A stretch of DNA of 64,000 nucleotides from Pararhodobacter oceanensis (GCF_003076755.1 NZ_QDKM01000009.1:1-64000), one strand, 5' to 3'. Counted from the first letter of the stretch, positions 44,880 to 54,813 are shown. A program made the numbers and translations. Notes: generated by a model not told the origin, from the letters alone.

Positions 44880-45280
44880 GGCGCCCTCGCACGGCGACAA
44901 GGCGAAGCCGCCGTGTGTCATTATGCACAAGCCGAGCAGCGTCAGGCCGCGGGCGGGCGACCGCGGGTAAAGCGGCGCATTTTATGGTGCGTTCTACATC
45001 CATGATTTGAACGGGGCGCTGGTGGTAATGGATCGCCAGTCCGGGGGGCGGCCTGGCGATGCACGGCGGCTTCGCCTTGATTCCGTGCGGGGGCAAGCAG
45101 AGCAACGAAGCGCCTCGCCAGACCGCGGGATGGCGATCTGACCGTCGAACGAAGCGCTTTATGGTAGCTAAGTCAGAGCACAGATTGAGTGATGTGCCTC
45201 GGTCCAGAATATCGCCAGCCCGTGCGGGCGGTCTGGCGATGCGCGGCGGCTTCGCCTTTACTCCGCGCGGGGGGCAGGAA
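44880..45280. repeat. Family C repeats after trxC
   Basis: The 455-base gap has two good plus-oriented copies at about 45023-45090 and 45209-45275 (ATCGCCAG...GGCGGTCTGGCGATGC, then a hairpin around GGCGGCTTCGCC), 186 bases apart, and a degenerate inverted copy at about 44885-44920. The outer stem of that hairpin is GCACGG/CCGTGC in one copy and GCGCGG/CCGCGC in the other. No gene seen; the last bases are the potC terminator. Confidence 0.65.
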
Positions 45281-45282
45281 AG

Positions 45283-45310
45283 CAAAACGCGGGACCGAGG
45301 CCCCGCGTTT
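45283..45310 (-). terminator. Terminator of the ABC importer operon
   Basis: On the minus strand AAACGCGGG, loop GCCTCGG, TCCCGCGTTTTG, about 25 bases after the last permease gene. Confidence 0.85.
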
Positions 45311-45334
45311 GACTGATTTCTGCTGAACGATGCC

Positions 45335-46186
45335 CTACCCCGGCGACATGCCCCGCAGGCGCTCGTTACGGCGGCGCAGGATTTCGAGCGTGGCCAGCAA
45401 GAGGATCGACAGCCCCACCATCAGCGTCGCCACCGCCAGAATCGTCGGGCTGATCTGCTCACGCAAGCCGGTGAACATCTGCCACGGCAGGGTCTGCTGC
45501 CCCGCCGAGCCGACGAAGATCACCACCACAACCTCGTCAAACGAGGTGATGAAGGCAAACAGCGCGCCCGAGATCACCCCGGGCAGGATCAGCGGCAATT
45601 GCACCTTGAAGAAGGTCCGCACCGGCCCCGCCCCCATCGAGGCGGCGGCACGGGTCAGCGAGTTGTCAAACCCGACCAAAGTCGCGGTGACGGTGATGAT
45701 CACGAAGGGAATGCCCAAGATCGCATGGGCCAGAACCACGCCCCAATAGGTGCCCTGCAAGCCAATCGTCGAGAAGAAGAAATACATCCCCGCCGCCGAG
45801 ATGATCAGCGGCACGATCATCGGCGAGATCAACACCGCCATGATCACCCGCTTAAAGGGCACATGGCTCTGGCTGAGACCCACCGCGGCCAAAGTGCCCA
45901 GCGACACCGAGACCAAAGTCGCCATCGGCGCGATCGACAGCGAGTTCCACATCGCATGCTGCCAATCGGGGTTGGTGAAGAAATCGACATAGTGATGCAG
46001 CGAATAGCCTTCGGGGTCGAGGGCCAGCATCTCGGGGGTGAAGGTGAAGTAATTCTGCGCGTTGAACGACAGCGGCACGATCACCGCAATCGGGAACATC
46101 AGAAAGAAAAAGATCAGCCCGCAGATCACCCGAAACCCGTAATACCAGGTGCGTTGCAGCGGCGTTGCATAGGTCGGAAGCGCCAT
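45335..46186 (-). CDS. potC: ABC transporter permease, PotC type
   Basis: A 283-residue inner-membrane permease with six helices and the EAA loop SLTRAAASMGAGPVRTFFKVQLPLILPGVISG that contacts the ATPase. It pairs with the permease gene six bases upstream. The PotC likeness suggests a polyamine or related cationic substrate; the gene symbol is by family. Confidence 0.88.
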   Translation of the reverse strand: MALPTYATPLQRTWYYGFRVICGLIFFFLMFPIAVIVPLSFNAQNYFTFTPEMLALDPEGYSLHHYVDFFTNPDWQHAMWNSLSIAPMATLVSVSLGTLAAVGLSQSHVPFKRVIMAVLISPMIVPLIISAAGMYFFFSTIGLQGTYWGVVLAHAILGIPFVIITVTATLVGFDNSLTRAAASMGAGPVRTFFKVQLPLILPGVISGALFAFITSFDEVVVVIFVGSAGQQTLPWQMFTGLREQISPTILAVATLMVGLSILLLATLEILRRRNERLRGMSPG

Positions 46187-46192
46187 GATCTT

Positions 46193-47476
46193 TTACCCCA
46201 GCTTTACGTTGTCGATGCCGACAATCTTGTCATAGACCCAATAGAGCACCAGCACGGCGACCAAGAGGATGGTGCCCAAAGCGCCAACCAGCCCCCAGTT
46301 GCCCGAGACATTCCACTGGTGCGCGATCCGGTTCGAGATGAACATCCCCGAGGGGCCACCGACCAGTTCGGGCGTGATGTAGTAGCCCACGGCCATGATG
46401 AACACGAGGATCGCTCCGGCGCCGATACCGGGCACCGATTGCGGGAAATACACCCGCCAGAAGGCGGTCCAGTCATTTGCGCCAAGGCTCTTGGCGGCGC
46501 GCACATAGCTCGGCGGGACGGTTTTCATCACCGAATAGAGCGGCAGGATCATGAACGGCAGCAGGATATGGGTCATCGCCACGATGACACCGAATTTATT
46601 GTTGATCATCGCCAGCCGGTTGTCATCGGCGACCAGCCCGATCCAGACCAGCAACTGGTTGATCACCCCCTGCTCTTGCAACAGCACCTTCCACGCCGAG
46701 GTCCGCACAAGTAGCGAGGTCCAAAACGGCAAGAGCACCATGATCAATAACAGATTGGCATATCGCTCTTTGACATTGGCGAGGAGGAAGGCGACCGGAT
46801 AGCCCAGCAACAGTGTGAGGAAACAGATCAACCCGCTCATCCATGCGGTGCGCCAGAATAGCATCAGATGGATAGATCGGTTGTCGGGCAGTGGCTCGAT
46901 CTCGCCCGAGACCATCGTGTAATCCACCGCCGAGAGGTAATAGCCCACGGTATAGGGCGAGGAATAGGCCTTGAGCGCGCGCCATGTGGCGACATCGCCC
47001 CAGTCATCATGCGCCTCGATCATCAACTCGCGAAACGGGCCGGTGGCATCGTCATCAAGCCGCCGCAGGGGCCGCGAGGCGCGCCGCACCATGGTGGTAA
47101 ACCCGGCCATCTCATAGTTCATCCGTCGCGCCATGGTCATCGCGGTGCGCTCTTCAATGGCGATCCGCAGGTCGCTGACCAGAGCGGTATAGACCGCCTC
47201 GGACGGGAGTTCATTGCTATCCGCATCCCAATCCGCCAGCGCGACCACGGTGCGCGGCAGGATATCGGTGATCTGCGGGTTTTCGACCGAACGGAACAGC
47301 ATCGAGCCGATCGGCATCAGGAAGCCAAGGACGATAAAGGCCAAGAGCGGCGCGATCAGCAGTAACGCCCTGATTTTCTGGCGGCGCAAGGCCCGCGCGA
47401 GGCTGCGCTTGAGCGGTTCGCCACCGCGGGCGTCCATACTGCGTTCGTCGTGATCTGTGGCCTGAGTGCTCATCAT
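46193..47476 (-). CDS. potB: ABC transporter permease, PotB type, with long N-terminal insert
   Basis: A 427-residue permease, longer than the usual 290-310. After the first membrane helix (about 36-56) it has about 150 extra residues facing the periplasm (PRTVVALADWDADSNELPSE ... DYTMVSGEIE) before the standard five helices and EAA loop YVRAAKSLGANDWTAFWRVYFPQSVPGIGAG. Such extended permeases occur in some Rhodobacterales polyamine-type importers. Second permease of the operon. Confidence 0.85.
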   Translation of the reverse strand: MMSTQATDHDERSMDARGGEPLKRSLARALRRQKIRALLLIAPLLAFIVLGFLMPIGSMLFRSVENPQITDILPRTVVALADWDADSNELPSEAVYTALVSDLRIAIEERTAMTMARRMNYEMAGFTTMVRRASRPLRRLDDDATGPFRELMIEAHDDWGDVATWRALKAYSSPYTVGYYLSAVDYTMVSGEIEPLPDNRSIHLMLFWRTAWMSGLICFLTLLLGYPVAFLLANVKERYANLLLIMVLLPFWTSLLVRTSAWKVLLQEQGVINQLLVWIGLVADDNRLAMINNKFGVIVAMTHILLPFMILPLYSVMKTVPPSYVRAAKSLGANDWTAFWRVYFPQSVPGIGAGAILVFIMAVGYYITPELVGGPSGMFISNRIAHQWNVSGNWGLVGALGTILLVAVLVLYWVYDKIVGIDNVKLG

Positions 47477-47574
47477 TCTTTCCCTGAGGTTGCCGGTTCC
47501 CAGAGGCGGGAACCGGCGGGTTCATGAAAAACCGGCCCGAATGCGTATCTGCAAGGGGCCGGTTTGCTCAGGAG

Positions 47575-48693
47575 TTACTGAGCCAGCCACGCCTGGAAGC
47601 GGGCGTCCAGCTCATCGCGGTAGTCAGCCCACCAGGTGTAGTTGAACAGGAAGGAGCCTTCCATATTCTCGGGCGAGGTCGGCATATGCGGACCCATATC
47701 AATGCCCAGTTCGGCGTGCTGGCCAACCATCGGCGCCGAGGAGGTGCGTGCCGGACCATAGGAGATATAGGCCGCCTGATCCGCCAGACGCTGGGTGTCG
47801 GTGGCAAACATCAGGTAGTCCATCACCCGTGCCTGCGCCTCATCCGAGAGACCGGTGGGCACGATCCAACCGTCAAGGTCGAACATCTGGTGGCCCCAGG
47901 CCATGCCGATCGGCTGGTCCTGCTCGGCAATCGCGGCGAACAGACGTCCGTTATAGGTCGAGCCCATGAAGACTTCGCCATCGGCCAGCAATTGCGGCGT
48001 TTCAGCGCCTGCCGACCACCAGACGGTCTGGTCCTTGATCGTGTCGAGCATGGCAAAGGCGCGGTCAACGCCCTCGTCGGTCTCGAGCGTGGCATAGACT
48101 TCGTCATAGGGCACGCCGTCGCAGAGCAGCGCCCACTCCATGTTACCAATCGGACGACGCTCGAGCGCGCGGCGACCCGGATAGGTTTCAAGGTCGAAGA
48201 CATCGCAAGCGCCGGTCGGTGCATCGACACCCTCGGGCACCATATCGGTGCGGTAGCCGAAGGTCGTCGAATAGACGATCTGCGGGATGAAGCACTCGGA
48301 GATGATCATATCGCCGAAGTCCTCAGACGCCGAGGTGCCATCGGGCGCGGCTGCCAGAACCGCGTCATGGTCGATTTCCTGCGCCAGACCCTCGTCGCAC
48401 AGACGCATCGCGTCCGAGGCCACGGCGTCGACCAGATCCCAGGTCATATTGCCGGCTTCGTCCATCGCCCGCAGCCGCGCCACAGCATCGCCCGAGCTTT
48501 CGTCGGTGATGATCGTGACATCGGGATTCTGCTCGAGATAGGGGTTGTGATAGGCGTTCACCTGCGAGGCCTGATAGGCCCCGCCCCAGGAGACGATGGT
48601 CATTTCATTCGCCATATGGCCTTCGGCCGAAGCGCTTCCAACGGTCAATGCGACAACGCCGACAGCGCCTTTTAAAGCGGTGGTCAATTTCAT
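47575..48693 (-). CDS. potD: Periplasmic polyamine-type substrate-binding protein
   Basis: A 372-residue binding protein with a 22-25-residue signal peptide (MKLTTALKGAVGVVALTVGSASA). The N-terminal lobe starts EMTIVSWGGAYQASQVNAYHNPY, and WWSAGAETPQLLADGEVFMGSTYNGR is a PotD/PotF-like ligand region rich in aromatics and acids. Substrate assignment is by family only. The start at 48693 has GGAG eight bases upstream. Confidence 0.85.
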   Translation of the reverse strand: MKLTTALKGAVGVVALTVGSASAEGHMANEMTIVSWGGAYQASQVNAYHNPYLEQNPDVTIITDESSGDAVARLRAMDEAGNMTWDLVDAVASDAMRLCDEGLAQEIDHDAVLAAAPDGTSASEDFGDMIISECFIPQIVYSTTFGYRTDMVPEGVDAPTGACDVFDLETYPGRRALERRPIGNMEWALLCDGVPYDEVYATLETDEGVDRAFAMLDTIKDQTVWWSAGAETPQLLADGEVFMGSTYNGRLFAAIAEQDQPIGMAWGHQMFDLDGWIVPTGLSDEAQARVMDYLMFATDTQRLADQAAYISYGPARTSSAPMVGQHAELGIDMGPHMPTSPENMEGSFLFNYTWWADYRDELDARFQAWLAQ

Positions 48694-48782
48694 GTAGTTA
48701 CTCCCTAGTCGTATGCCCGCGTTGTAATTGTCTCGCGCCACCCTGCGGACAAAGGCGGCGTGCAGTCGCGTCGCGTCGCGCC

Positions 48783-49880
48783 TTAGGCGTCGAGCGCGCG
48801 ACAATCCTCGGGACGCCAGCCAATGCGGATCTTGTCACCCTTTTGATAGCGTGGCTGGTCCTGTGCATTGCGGTATTTCATCACGAAATCCTGATTTCCG
48901 GCCACCCGCAAACGGGTGCGGAACGTGTCGCCCATATAGATGAACTCCAGCACCTCGGCGTCGATCAGATGCGCGTCGGGGTGCAGACGCTCGGGGTTGG
49001 ATTCAACGCGCTCGGGGCGGATCGACACGCGGGTGCGCTCCCCAGCCTGCGAGACATTGACCGGCTGCGCATCGACCAGCGTGCCATCGTCCAGACGCAC
49101 GGTGCAATGCTCGCCGTTGATCGTTTCCACCACACCGTCGAGCTTGTTATTCTCGCCGATGAATTGCGCGACAAAGCTGTTTTCGGGGCGTTCATAGAGA
49201 TCTTCGGGCGGTGCCAACTGCTGGATGCGCCCATCGTTGAACACCGCGACACGGTCCGACATGGTCAGCGCCTCGGTCTGGTCATGGGTCACATAGACCG
49301 TGGTGATGCCCAGATCATGGGCCAGTCGGGTGATCTCGAACTGCATATGCTCGCGCAGCTGTTTATCCAGCGCGCCCAAGGGTTCATCCATCAGCACCAG
49401 CTCGGGCTCGAACACCAAGGCGCGGGCCAAGGCGACGCGCTGCTGCTGGCCGCCGGACAATTGCGCCGGACGCCGGTTCACAAAGTCCTCCATCTGCACC
49501 ATGCCCAGTGCGCGGGTGATCTTGGCCTCGCGTTCGGATTTGCCCATGCCGCGCACTTCCAGCGGGAACCCGAGGTTCTCGCCAATCGTCATATGCGGAA
49601 AGAGCGCGTAATTCTGGAACACCATCCCGATACCGCGCTTATGCGGCGGGATGTTGTTGATCGGCTTGCCATCAAGCCGGATGTCACCATGCGTCGCCGT
49701 TTCAAACCCGGCGAGCATCATCAGACAGGTGGTCTTTCCTGACCCCGACGGTCCGAGCATCGTAAGAAACTCGCCCTTCGGCATGCTGAGGTTCAAATCC
49801 TTAACGACAAGTATCTCGCCGTCATAGCTTTTTTGCACGCTGTCGAAAACGACGAATTCGTCGGAGCGGTCAGTCGGCAC
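48783..49880 (-). CDS. potA: ABC transporter ATP-binding protein, PotA type
   Basis: A 365-residue ATPase with Walker A MLGPSGSGKTTCLMMLAG, signature LSGGQQQRVALARAL, Walker B LVLMDEPLGALD and a C-terminal TOBE domain (about 285-360). A GTG start at 49880 with GGGAG upstream gives the family N-terminus; the open frame extends 39 codons further without homology. First gene of the leftward importer operon, order potA-potD-potB-potC. Confidence 0.9.
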   Translation of the reverse strand: MPTDRSDEFVVFDSVQKSYDGEILVVKDLNLSMPKGEFLTMLGPSGSGKTTCLMMLAGFETATHGDIRLDGKPINNIPPHKRGIGMVFQNYALFPHMTIGENLGFPLEVRGMGKSEREAKITRALGMVQMEDFVNRRPAQLSGGQQQRVALARALVFEPELVLMDEPLGALDKQLREHMQFEITRLAHDLGITTVYVTHDQTEALTMSDRVAVFNDGRIQQLAPPEDLYERPENSFVAQFIGENNKLDGVVETINGEHCTVRLDDGTLVDAQPVNVSQAGERTRVSIRPERVESNPERLHPDAHLIDAEVLEFIYMGDTFRTRLRVAGNQDFVMKYRNAQDQPRYQKGDKIRIGWRPEDCRALDA

Positions 49881-50125
49881 TAGGTTTTCTCCCTGTTGAA
49901 CAGCTATTCGTGTTCTTGCGTTCAGTAGAACTACCGCGCAGCAATATTTCAAGGATATTTTGGGAATGTGATCAAAATTCGCAGCGAAAGGCGACATTCG
50001 CCCTGCGTATCGGGTGATTTGAAACGCAAATGACCTGCCAAAGGCTAGTTTTTAAGCAATCGTCCCGCCGCGCCATGAAATTCAAGGGCTATCGGCCAGC
50101 GCAAAGCGCAGGTTTTGGGAAAAAA

Positions 50126-50212
50126 TGGTGCGGTCGAGAAGACTCGAACTTCCACGGGGGTTAGCCCACAGCGACCTCAACGCTGCGCGTCTACCAATTC
50201 CGCCACGACCGC
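50126..50212 (-). tRNA. tRNA-Leu (anticodon GAG)
   Basis: A complete class II tRNA with long variable arm and encoded CCA. Acceptor GCGGTCG/CGACCGC, anticodon stem CAGCG/CGCTG with loop TTGAGGT, T-arm GTTCGAGTC. A T-run follows the CCA directly. No mobile element adjoins it. Confidence 0.96.
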
Positions 50213-50270
50213 ACTCTGGATTGGTGCGGTGCTGATAGCGGGTTCGCCATGGGATGTGAAGGGGGAAAAC

Positions 50271-50302
50271 GAAAAACCCCGCCCGCAGCAAGCGGACGGG
50301 GC
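50271..50302 (-). terminator. Terminator of the gene at 50333
   Basis: On the minus strand GCCCCGTCCGC, loop TTGCT, GCGGGCGGGG, then five T. It lies 30 bases after the stop. Confidence 0.9.
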
Positions 50303-50332
50303 AGGCAAAGCCGGTAAAACGCCGGTATTTGC

Positions 50333-51640
50333 TTATTTGCTATAGGGTTGCGGCGCGGTTTGCGGGGCAATCACCGGCGCGACCGGGGTCGCCGCCATGG
50401 GCGCGGCGCCGGTGGCACCATCGACCGCGGCCAGAATCAGCGCATTGCGCGAATCAGGTCCGGGACGGAAGGCAACCTCGGTGCTGACCACGCCACCGGC
50501 GGGCAGGCTGGCGCGGAACCATTCTGCCGCCAGCTCGCGGCGCTGGGTGGCGCCGATCCCCTGCATCAGGTGATGCGCGGGCAATTCGCCGTAGCTATGC
50601 TCGCCCAGCGCCACCAGCACCATCGCCGAGCCGACCGCGACGGTCAGATCTTCGGTCAGATAGCCGCTCGACAGGCAGATCCGCGCGGTGCTGGCCAGAT
50701 CACTGGTGCTCATCCCCGAGGTCAGCACGAATTGCGTCACCCCCTGCAGCACCTGATCGCGCGGCTGCACCGAGAGCGCCGCGACATGGGGCTGCAACAG
50801 CGGCTCGAGCCCCTGACACTGCGCGGCGATGCTCTGCGCGGTGGCGCCGGGCACCTGTGCGACCAGCGCCTCGCCCTCGGCGATGGCATAGCCACGGGCG
50901 AGGCAGAACTGCTCATTCAGGGCAAAGACCGGATCGCTCAGCGTGCCAAGCTCGGCATAGCCGCCATTGGCATTGGTCACCAAGGAGACGCGGTTGCAAT
51001 GCGAGGCCAGCGAGGCCTGCTGCACCGCGCCGCCCGACTGTCCGCCAAAGAAATTCGGCACCGCGCTGGTGGCGGCGGGCGCCTCAGGTGCGGCGGGCAC
51101 TGCGGTTGCGGCGGGAACCACGGGCGGCGCGGGCGTGGCCACGGTCACCGGCTGCTGGTTGATGCCCAGCATCTCGTCGCGCACGGTGTCCAGCAAGCCG
51201 CGCATCCCGTTCGGATGGCTCGCCGCCACGCGGGTCACATGCGGCCCGCCCATCACCGCGCGCTGGTGCGCGCTGAGCAGCACCTGCCGTTCGAATTCGC
51301 TGAGATGGCCGGTGACCGGAAAGCTCAGATAGGCCTGATACTGCGAGATCCCGGCGCGCGACTGGCGTCCGAGCACCCCGTCAGCGACGCCGACATGGAA
51401 CTGGAAATGATTGAGCGCGGTCTGCACATCGCGCGCCTGCTGCCGCGCCGCCGAGGGCACCCGCGGGCGATGGGTGCGCACCGGCTGCGTGCGGGTGCGG
51501 TTGTGCTGGATCGCGCCAACGATCACCCCGCCGATAATTCCACCTGCGATTGCATCGCCGATATCCGCGGTGGCGCGACCGGTGCCGCTGACCATCAAAG
51601 CCGCCGCAAGTGCGGTTGCGGTTAATGTGTTGAGTTTCAT
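50333..51640 (-). CDS. Secreted protein with peptidoglycan-binding-like domain
   Basis: A 435-residue exported protein: signal peptide ([19 protein letters not shown], cut near 25), a glycine-zipper segment (DAIAGGIIGGVIVGAI), a peptidoglycan-binding type 1-like domain (about 65-120, RDVQTALNHFQFHVGVADGVLGRQSRAGISQYQ), a Pro/Ala linker (about 165-195) and a Cys-containing C-terminal domain of unknown family. The glycine zipper could insert in a membrane. Role in the envelope is likely, detail unknown. GGAGGG precedes the ATG. The gene stands alone. Confidence 0.75.
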   Translation of the reverse strand: MKLNTLTATALAAALMVSGTGRATADIGDAIAGGIIGGVIVGAIQHNRTRTQPVRTHRPRVPSAARQQARDVQTALNHFQFHVGVADGVLGRQSRAGISQYQAYLSFPVTGHLSEFERQVLLSAHQRAVMGGPHVTRVAASHPNGMRGLLDTVRDEMLGINQQPVTVATPAPPVVPAATAVPAAPEAPAATSAVPNFFGGQSGGAVQQASLASHCNRVSLVTNANGGYAELGTLSDPVFALNEQFCLARGYAIAEGEALVAQVPGATAQSIAAQCQGLEPLLQPHVAALSVQPRDQVLQGVTQFVLTSGMSTSDLASTARICLSSGYLTEDLTVAVGSAMVLVALGEHSYGELPAHHLMQGIGATQRRELAAEWFRASLPAGGVVSTEVAFRPGPDSRNALILAAVDGATGAAPMAATPVAPVIAPQTAPQPYSK

Positions 51641-51797
51641 AATACCCTCCCGAAAATGTATTATCTCTTAATGGCGTGCCACCCTAGCACCGTGATTCGA
51701 TTCGTGCCAAGTCTCTTGGCCAGACCGCCGTTACCAGCGGTCACAACAGCTTAGACGGGATTGCCGCCCAAATGGTTCAAAAGAAATAAAAAATACG

Positions 51798-52451
51798 ATG
51801 GAATGGAAAACGCTTGACGGGTTGCAGCCCTATCTCCCGACCCTTGCCGCGATGGAAGAGCGGGTGGCGCAGATCGCCAGTGGCGAGGCCGAAGAGGCGA
51901 TCTGGCTGCTCGAACACCCGCCGCTTTACACCGCTGGCACCTCGGCCAATGCCGCCGATCTGACCGATCCCGGGCGTTTCGAGGTCTTCAGCGCCGGGCG
52001 CGGCGGGCAATATACCTATCACGGGCCGGGCCAGCGGGTGGCCTATGCAATGCTCGATCTCAACCTGCGCGGGCGCGATGTGCGCCGCTTTGTGCACAAG
52101 CTCGAAGACTGGGTGATCGCCACGCTTGACGAGTTCAACGTCAGGGGCGAGCGCCGCGAGGGCCGTGTCGGCGTCTGGGTGACGCGCCCCGACAAGCCGC
52201 GCAACGCCGATGGCAGCCTGCGCGAGGATAAGATCGCCGCGATCGGGGTGAAACTGCGCCGCTGGGTCAGCTTTCACGGCATCTCGATCAATGTCGAACC
52301 GGACCTGAGCCATTTCGACGGGATCGTGCCCTGCGGCATCCGCGAACACGGGGTGACATCGCTGGTCGATCTGGGCCTGCCGGTGACGCTGGAGGATGTG
52401 GATGTCGCCCTGCGGCGCGCCTTTGACGCGGTGTTCGAGTCGCAAGACTGA
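51798..52451 (+). CDS. lipB: Octanoyl-[acyl-carrier protein]:protein transferase
   Basis: A 217-residue LipB that attaches octanoate from ACP to lipoyl domains. [34 protein letters not shown], the catalytic Lys in [12 protein letters not shown] and Cys in [12 protein letters not shown] are all present. No clear SD is seen. The protein feeds 2-oxoacid dehydrogenases and the glycine cleavage system. Confidence 0.95.
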   Translation: MEWKTLDGLQPYLPTLAAMEERVAQIASGEAEEAIWLLEHPPLYTAGTSANAADLTDPGRFEVFSAGRGGQYTYHGPGQRVAYAMLDLNLRGRDVRRFVHKLEDWVIATLDEFNVRGERREGRVGVWVTRPDKPRNADGSLREDKIAAIGVKLRRWVSFHGISINVEPDLSHFDGIVPCGIREHGVTSLVDLGLPVTLEDVDVALRRAFDAVFESQD

Positions 52452-52561
52452 GGCGGCAGGCGCGATCCCGAGGCTCTGGCGCGCATCTGGCGCCGGTCTG
52501 GCGCGGCCCGCACCCCTGCCGGAGCGCCCGCAGCGGCAGGTCAAAAACCCTCGGATTGTCA

Positions 52562-52575
52562 TTGACCTACATCAA
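52562..52575. promoter_or_regulatory. FnrL/Fnr-type box upstream of ctaD
   Basis: TTGAC-CTAC-ATCAA matches the FNR half-sites (TTGAT-N4-ATCAA) with one change and lies 142 bases before the ctaD start. In Rhodobacter FnrL controls terminal oxidase genes by oxygen, so repression or tuning of the aa3 oxidase at low oxygen is the natural reading. Confidence 0.6.
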
Positions 52576-52716
52576 ATTTTTGCCTTCTGCGTCAACTCGA
52601 GCGTTGCCGCCGCCTGTCGGGCGAACTAGAACAGGGGCAGGTTCACCCCGGAGTCCTTGGATTTCGGGGAAGGTTTACGTAGAAAAACAAGATCACCAAG
52701 GGAACGGGAGCAAAGA

Positions 52717-54390
52717 ATGGCCAACGCAGCCGCTCACGGGCACGAGGACAACCGGGGGTTCTTTACCCGCTGGTTCATGTCCACGAACCATAAAGACATC
52801 GGTGTCCTCTATTTGGTCACCTCGGCACTCATCGGCTTCATCTCGGTAGCCTTCACCGTCTACATGCGCATGGAGCTCATGGAGCCGGGCGTGCAATATA
52901 TGTGTGCCGAAGGCGCGCGCCTGCTGGCCGACGGCCATTGCGAGGCGGCGAACGGCCACCTGTGGAACGTTTTTGTCACCGCGCATGGCATCCTGATGAT
53001 GTTCTTCGTGTTCATTCCCGCCCTGTTCGGCGGGTTTGGCAACTATTTCATGCCGCTGCACATCGGTGCGCCGGATATGGCGTTTCCGCGGCTGAACAAC
53101 CTGTCCTACTGGCTCTATGTCGCCGGTGCTTCGCTGGCGGTGTGTTCCTTGTTCGCACCGGGTGGCGGTGGCGATCTGGGCACCGGCGCCGGTGTTGGCT
53201 GGGTGCTCTATCCGCCCCTCTCGACCAACTTCGAGGCCGGGTTTGCGATGGATTTCGCGATCTTCGCGGTGCACCTCTCGGGCGCCTCGTCGATCCTTGG
53301 CGCGATCAATATCATCACCACCTTCCTGAACATGCGCGCGCCGGGGATGACCCTGCATAAAGTGCCGCTGTTTGCATGGTCGGTGTTTGTCACCGCCTGG
53401 ATGATCCTTCTGGCGCTGCCGGTTCTGGCCGGTGCGATCACCATGCTGCTGACCGACCGGAACTTTGGCACCACCTTCTTTGATCCGGCAGGTGGCGGCG
53501 ATCCGATCCTCTACCAGCACATCCTGTGGTTCTTTGGCCATCCGGAAGTCTATATCATCATCGTTCCGGGCTTCGGCATCGTCAGCCATGTGATTGCGAC
53601 CTTCGCGCGCAAGCCGATCTTTGGCTATCTGCCGATGGTCTATGCGATGATCGCGATCGGGGCCTTGGGCTTTGTGGTCTGGGCGCACCATATGTTCACC
53701 GTCGGCATGTCGGTCACCCAGCAGAGCTATTTCATGTTGGCGACAATGACGATTGCGGTGCCAACAGGGGTCAAGATCTTCAGTTGGATCGCGACCATGT
53801 GGCGCGGCTCGGTGAGCTTTGAAACCCCGATGCTATTCGCCTTCGGCTTCCTGTTTGTGTTCACCGTGGGCGGCGTGACCGGCATTGTGGTGGCACAAGC
53901 GCCGCTCGACCGCAGCTATCACGACACCTATTATGTGGTGGCGCATTTCCACTATGTGATGTCGCTGGGTGCTGCTTTTGCACTGTTCGCCGGGATCTAT
54001 TTCTGGATGGGCAAGATGACCGGCCGCCATTACCCGGAATGGGCAGGCAAGCTGCACTTCTGGCTGATGTTTGTCGGCACCAACCTGACCTTCTTCCCGC
54101 AGCACTTCTTGGGTCGTCAGGGCATGCCGCGCCGCTACATTGACTATCCCGATGCCTTTGCGCAGTGGAATATGGTCAGCTCGATCGGTGCGTTCATCTC
54201 GTTCGTGTCCTTTGCGTTCTTCATCGGTGTGGTGGTTTACACCCTGCGCGCCGGCAAGCGCGTGACCGAGAACAACTATTGGAACGAGCACGCGGATACG
54301 CTGGAATGGACCCTGACCTGCCCGCCGCCCGAGCACACCTTCGAGCAGCTGCCGAAGCGTGAGGACTGGGATCACGGCCACGCGCATTAA
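52717..54390 (+). CDS. ctaD: Cytochrome c oxidase subunit I (aa3 type)
   Basis: A 557-residue, twelve-helix heme-copper oxidase subunit. Heme a ligand in [14 protein letters not shown], CuB/Tyr in [17 protein letters not shown], CuB histidines in WAHHMFTVG, and the heme ligands in [12 protein letters not shown] are intact, as are [15 protein letters not shown] of the D channel and the K-channel region. Subunit II and III genes are not next to it; scattering of ctaD from ctaCBGE is usual in this group. GGGAG precedes the ATG. Confidence 0.97.
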   Translation: MANAAAHGHEDNRGFFTRWFMSTNHKDIGVLYLVTSALIGFISVAFTVYMRMELMEPGVQYMCAEGARLLADGHCEAANGHLWNVFVTAHGILMMFFVFIPALFGGFGNYFMPLHIGAPDMAFPRLNNLSYWLYVAGASLAVCSLFAPGGGGDLGTGAGVGWVLYPPLSTNFEAGFAMDFAIFAVHLSGASSILGAINIITTFLNMRAPGMTLHKVPLFAWSVFVTAWMILLALPVLAGAITMLLTDRNFGTTFFDPAGGGDPILYQHILWFFGHPEVYIIIVPGFGIVSHVIATFARKPIFGYLPMVYAMIAIGALGFVVWAHHMFTVGMSVTQQSYFMLATMTIAVPTGVKIFSWIATMWRGSVSFETPMLFAFGFLFVFTVGGVTGIVVAQAPLDRSYHDTYYVVAHFHYVMSLGAAFALFAGIYFWMGKMTGRHYPEWAGKLHFWLMFVGTNLTFFPQHFLGRQGMPRRYIDYPDAFAQWNMVSSIGAFISFVSFAFFIGVVVYTLRAGKRVTENNYWNEHADTLEWTLTCPPPEHTFEQLPKREDWDHGHAH

Positions 54391-54412
54391 GCGAAGGTCT
54401 GCTAGACTGCTG

Positions 54413-54442
54413 AAAGGCCCCGGTATTCGCCGGGGCCTTTTG
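54413..54442 (+). terminator. Terminator of ctaD
   Basis: AAAGGCCCCGG, loop TATTCG, CCGGGGCCTTT with a short T-run, 23 bases after the stop. Confidence 0.9.
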
Positions 54443-54465
54443 CTTTGCCACAGCCGGAGGTCTGA

Positions 54466-54813
54466 ATGTTCAGCGGCACCCATATCATCATCTATTCCAC
54501 CGATCCGCAGGCCGACCGCGCCTGTCTGCGTGACACGCTGGGCCTGAGCTTTGTCGATGCCGGTGACGGCTGGCTGATCTTTGCCCTGCCCGCCGCTGCC
54601 GAAGTGGCGATCCATCCGCATGCGACTTCGGGTGCGCAGGAGGTCTATCTGATTTGCGAGGATATCACGGCGACCTGTGACGCGCTGGAGGCCGCGGGAT
54701 TGCCCAGCGAGCCGCCGAGTGACGAGGGTTGGGGGATACTCTCGGGGTTCACCCTGCCCGGCGGCAGCAGGTTGCGGTTCTACCAGCCGCGGCACGCCCG
54801 CCCGACGGGGTGA
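54466..54813 (+). CDS. VOC/glyoxalase-fold protein
   Basis: A 115-residue single VOC domain: MFSGTHIIIYSTDPQADRACLRDTLGLSFVDAGDGWLIF and the C-terminal GSRLRFYQPRH. Probably a dimer with a small-molecule site; substrate unknown. Confidence 0.85.
   Translation: MFSGTHIIIYSTDPQADRACLRDTLGLSFVDAGDGWLIFALPAAAEVAIHPHATSGAQEVYLICEDITATCDALEAAGLPSEPPSDEGWGILSGFTLPGGSRLRFYQPRHARPTG

Noticed and set aside
50126-50212. tRNA-Leu as a second island attachment site
   Set aside because: No integrase or foreign genes lie on either side.
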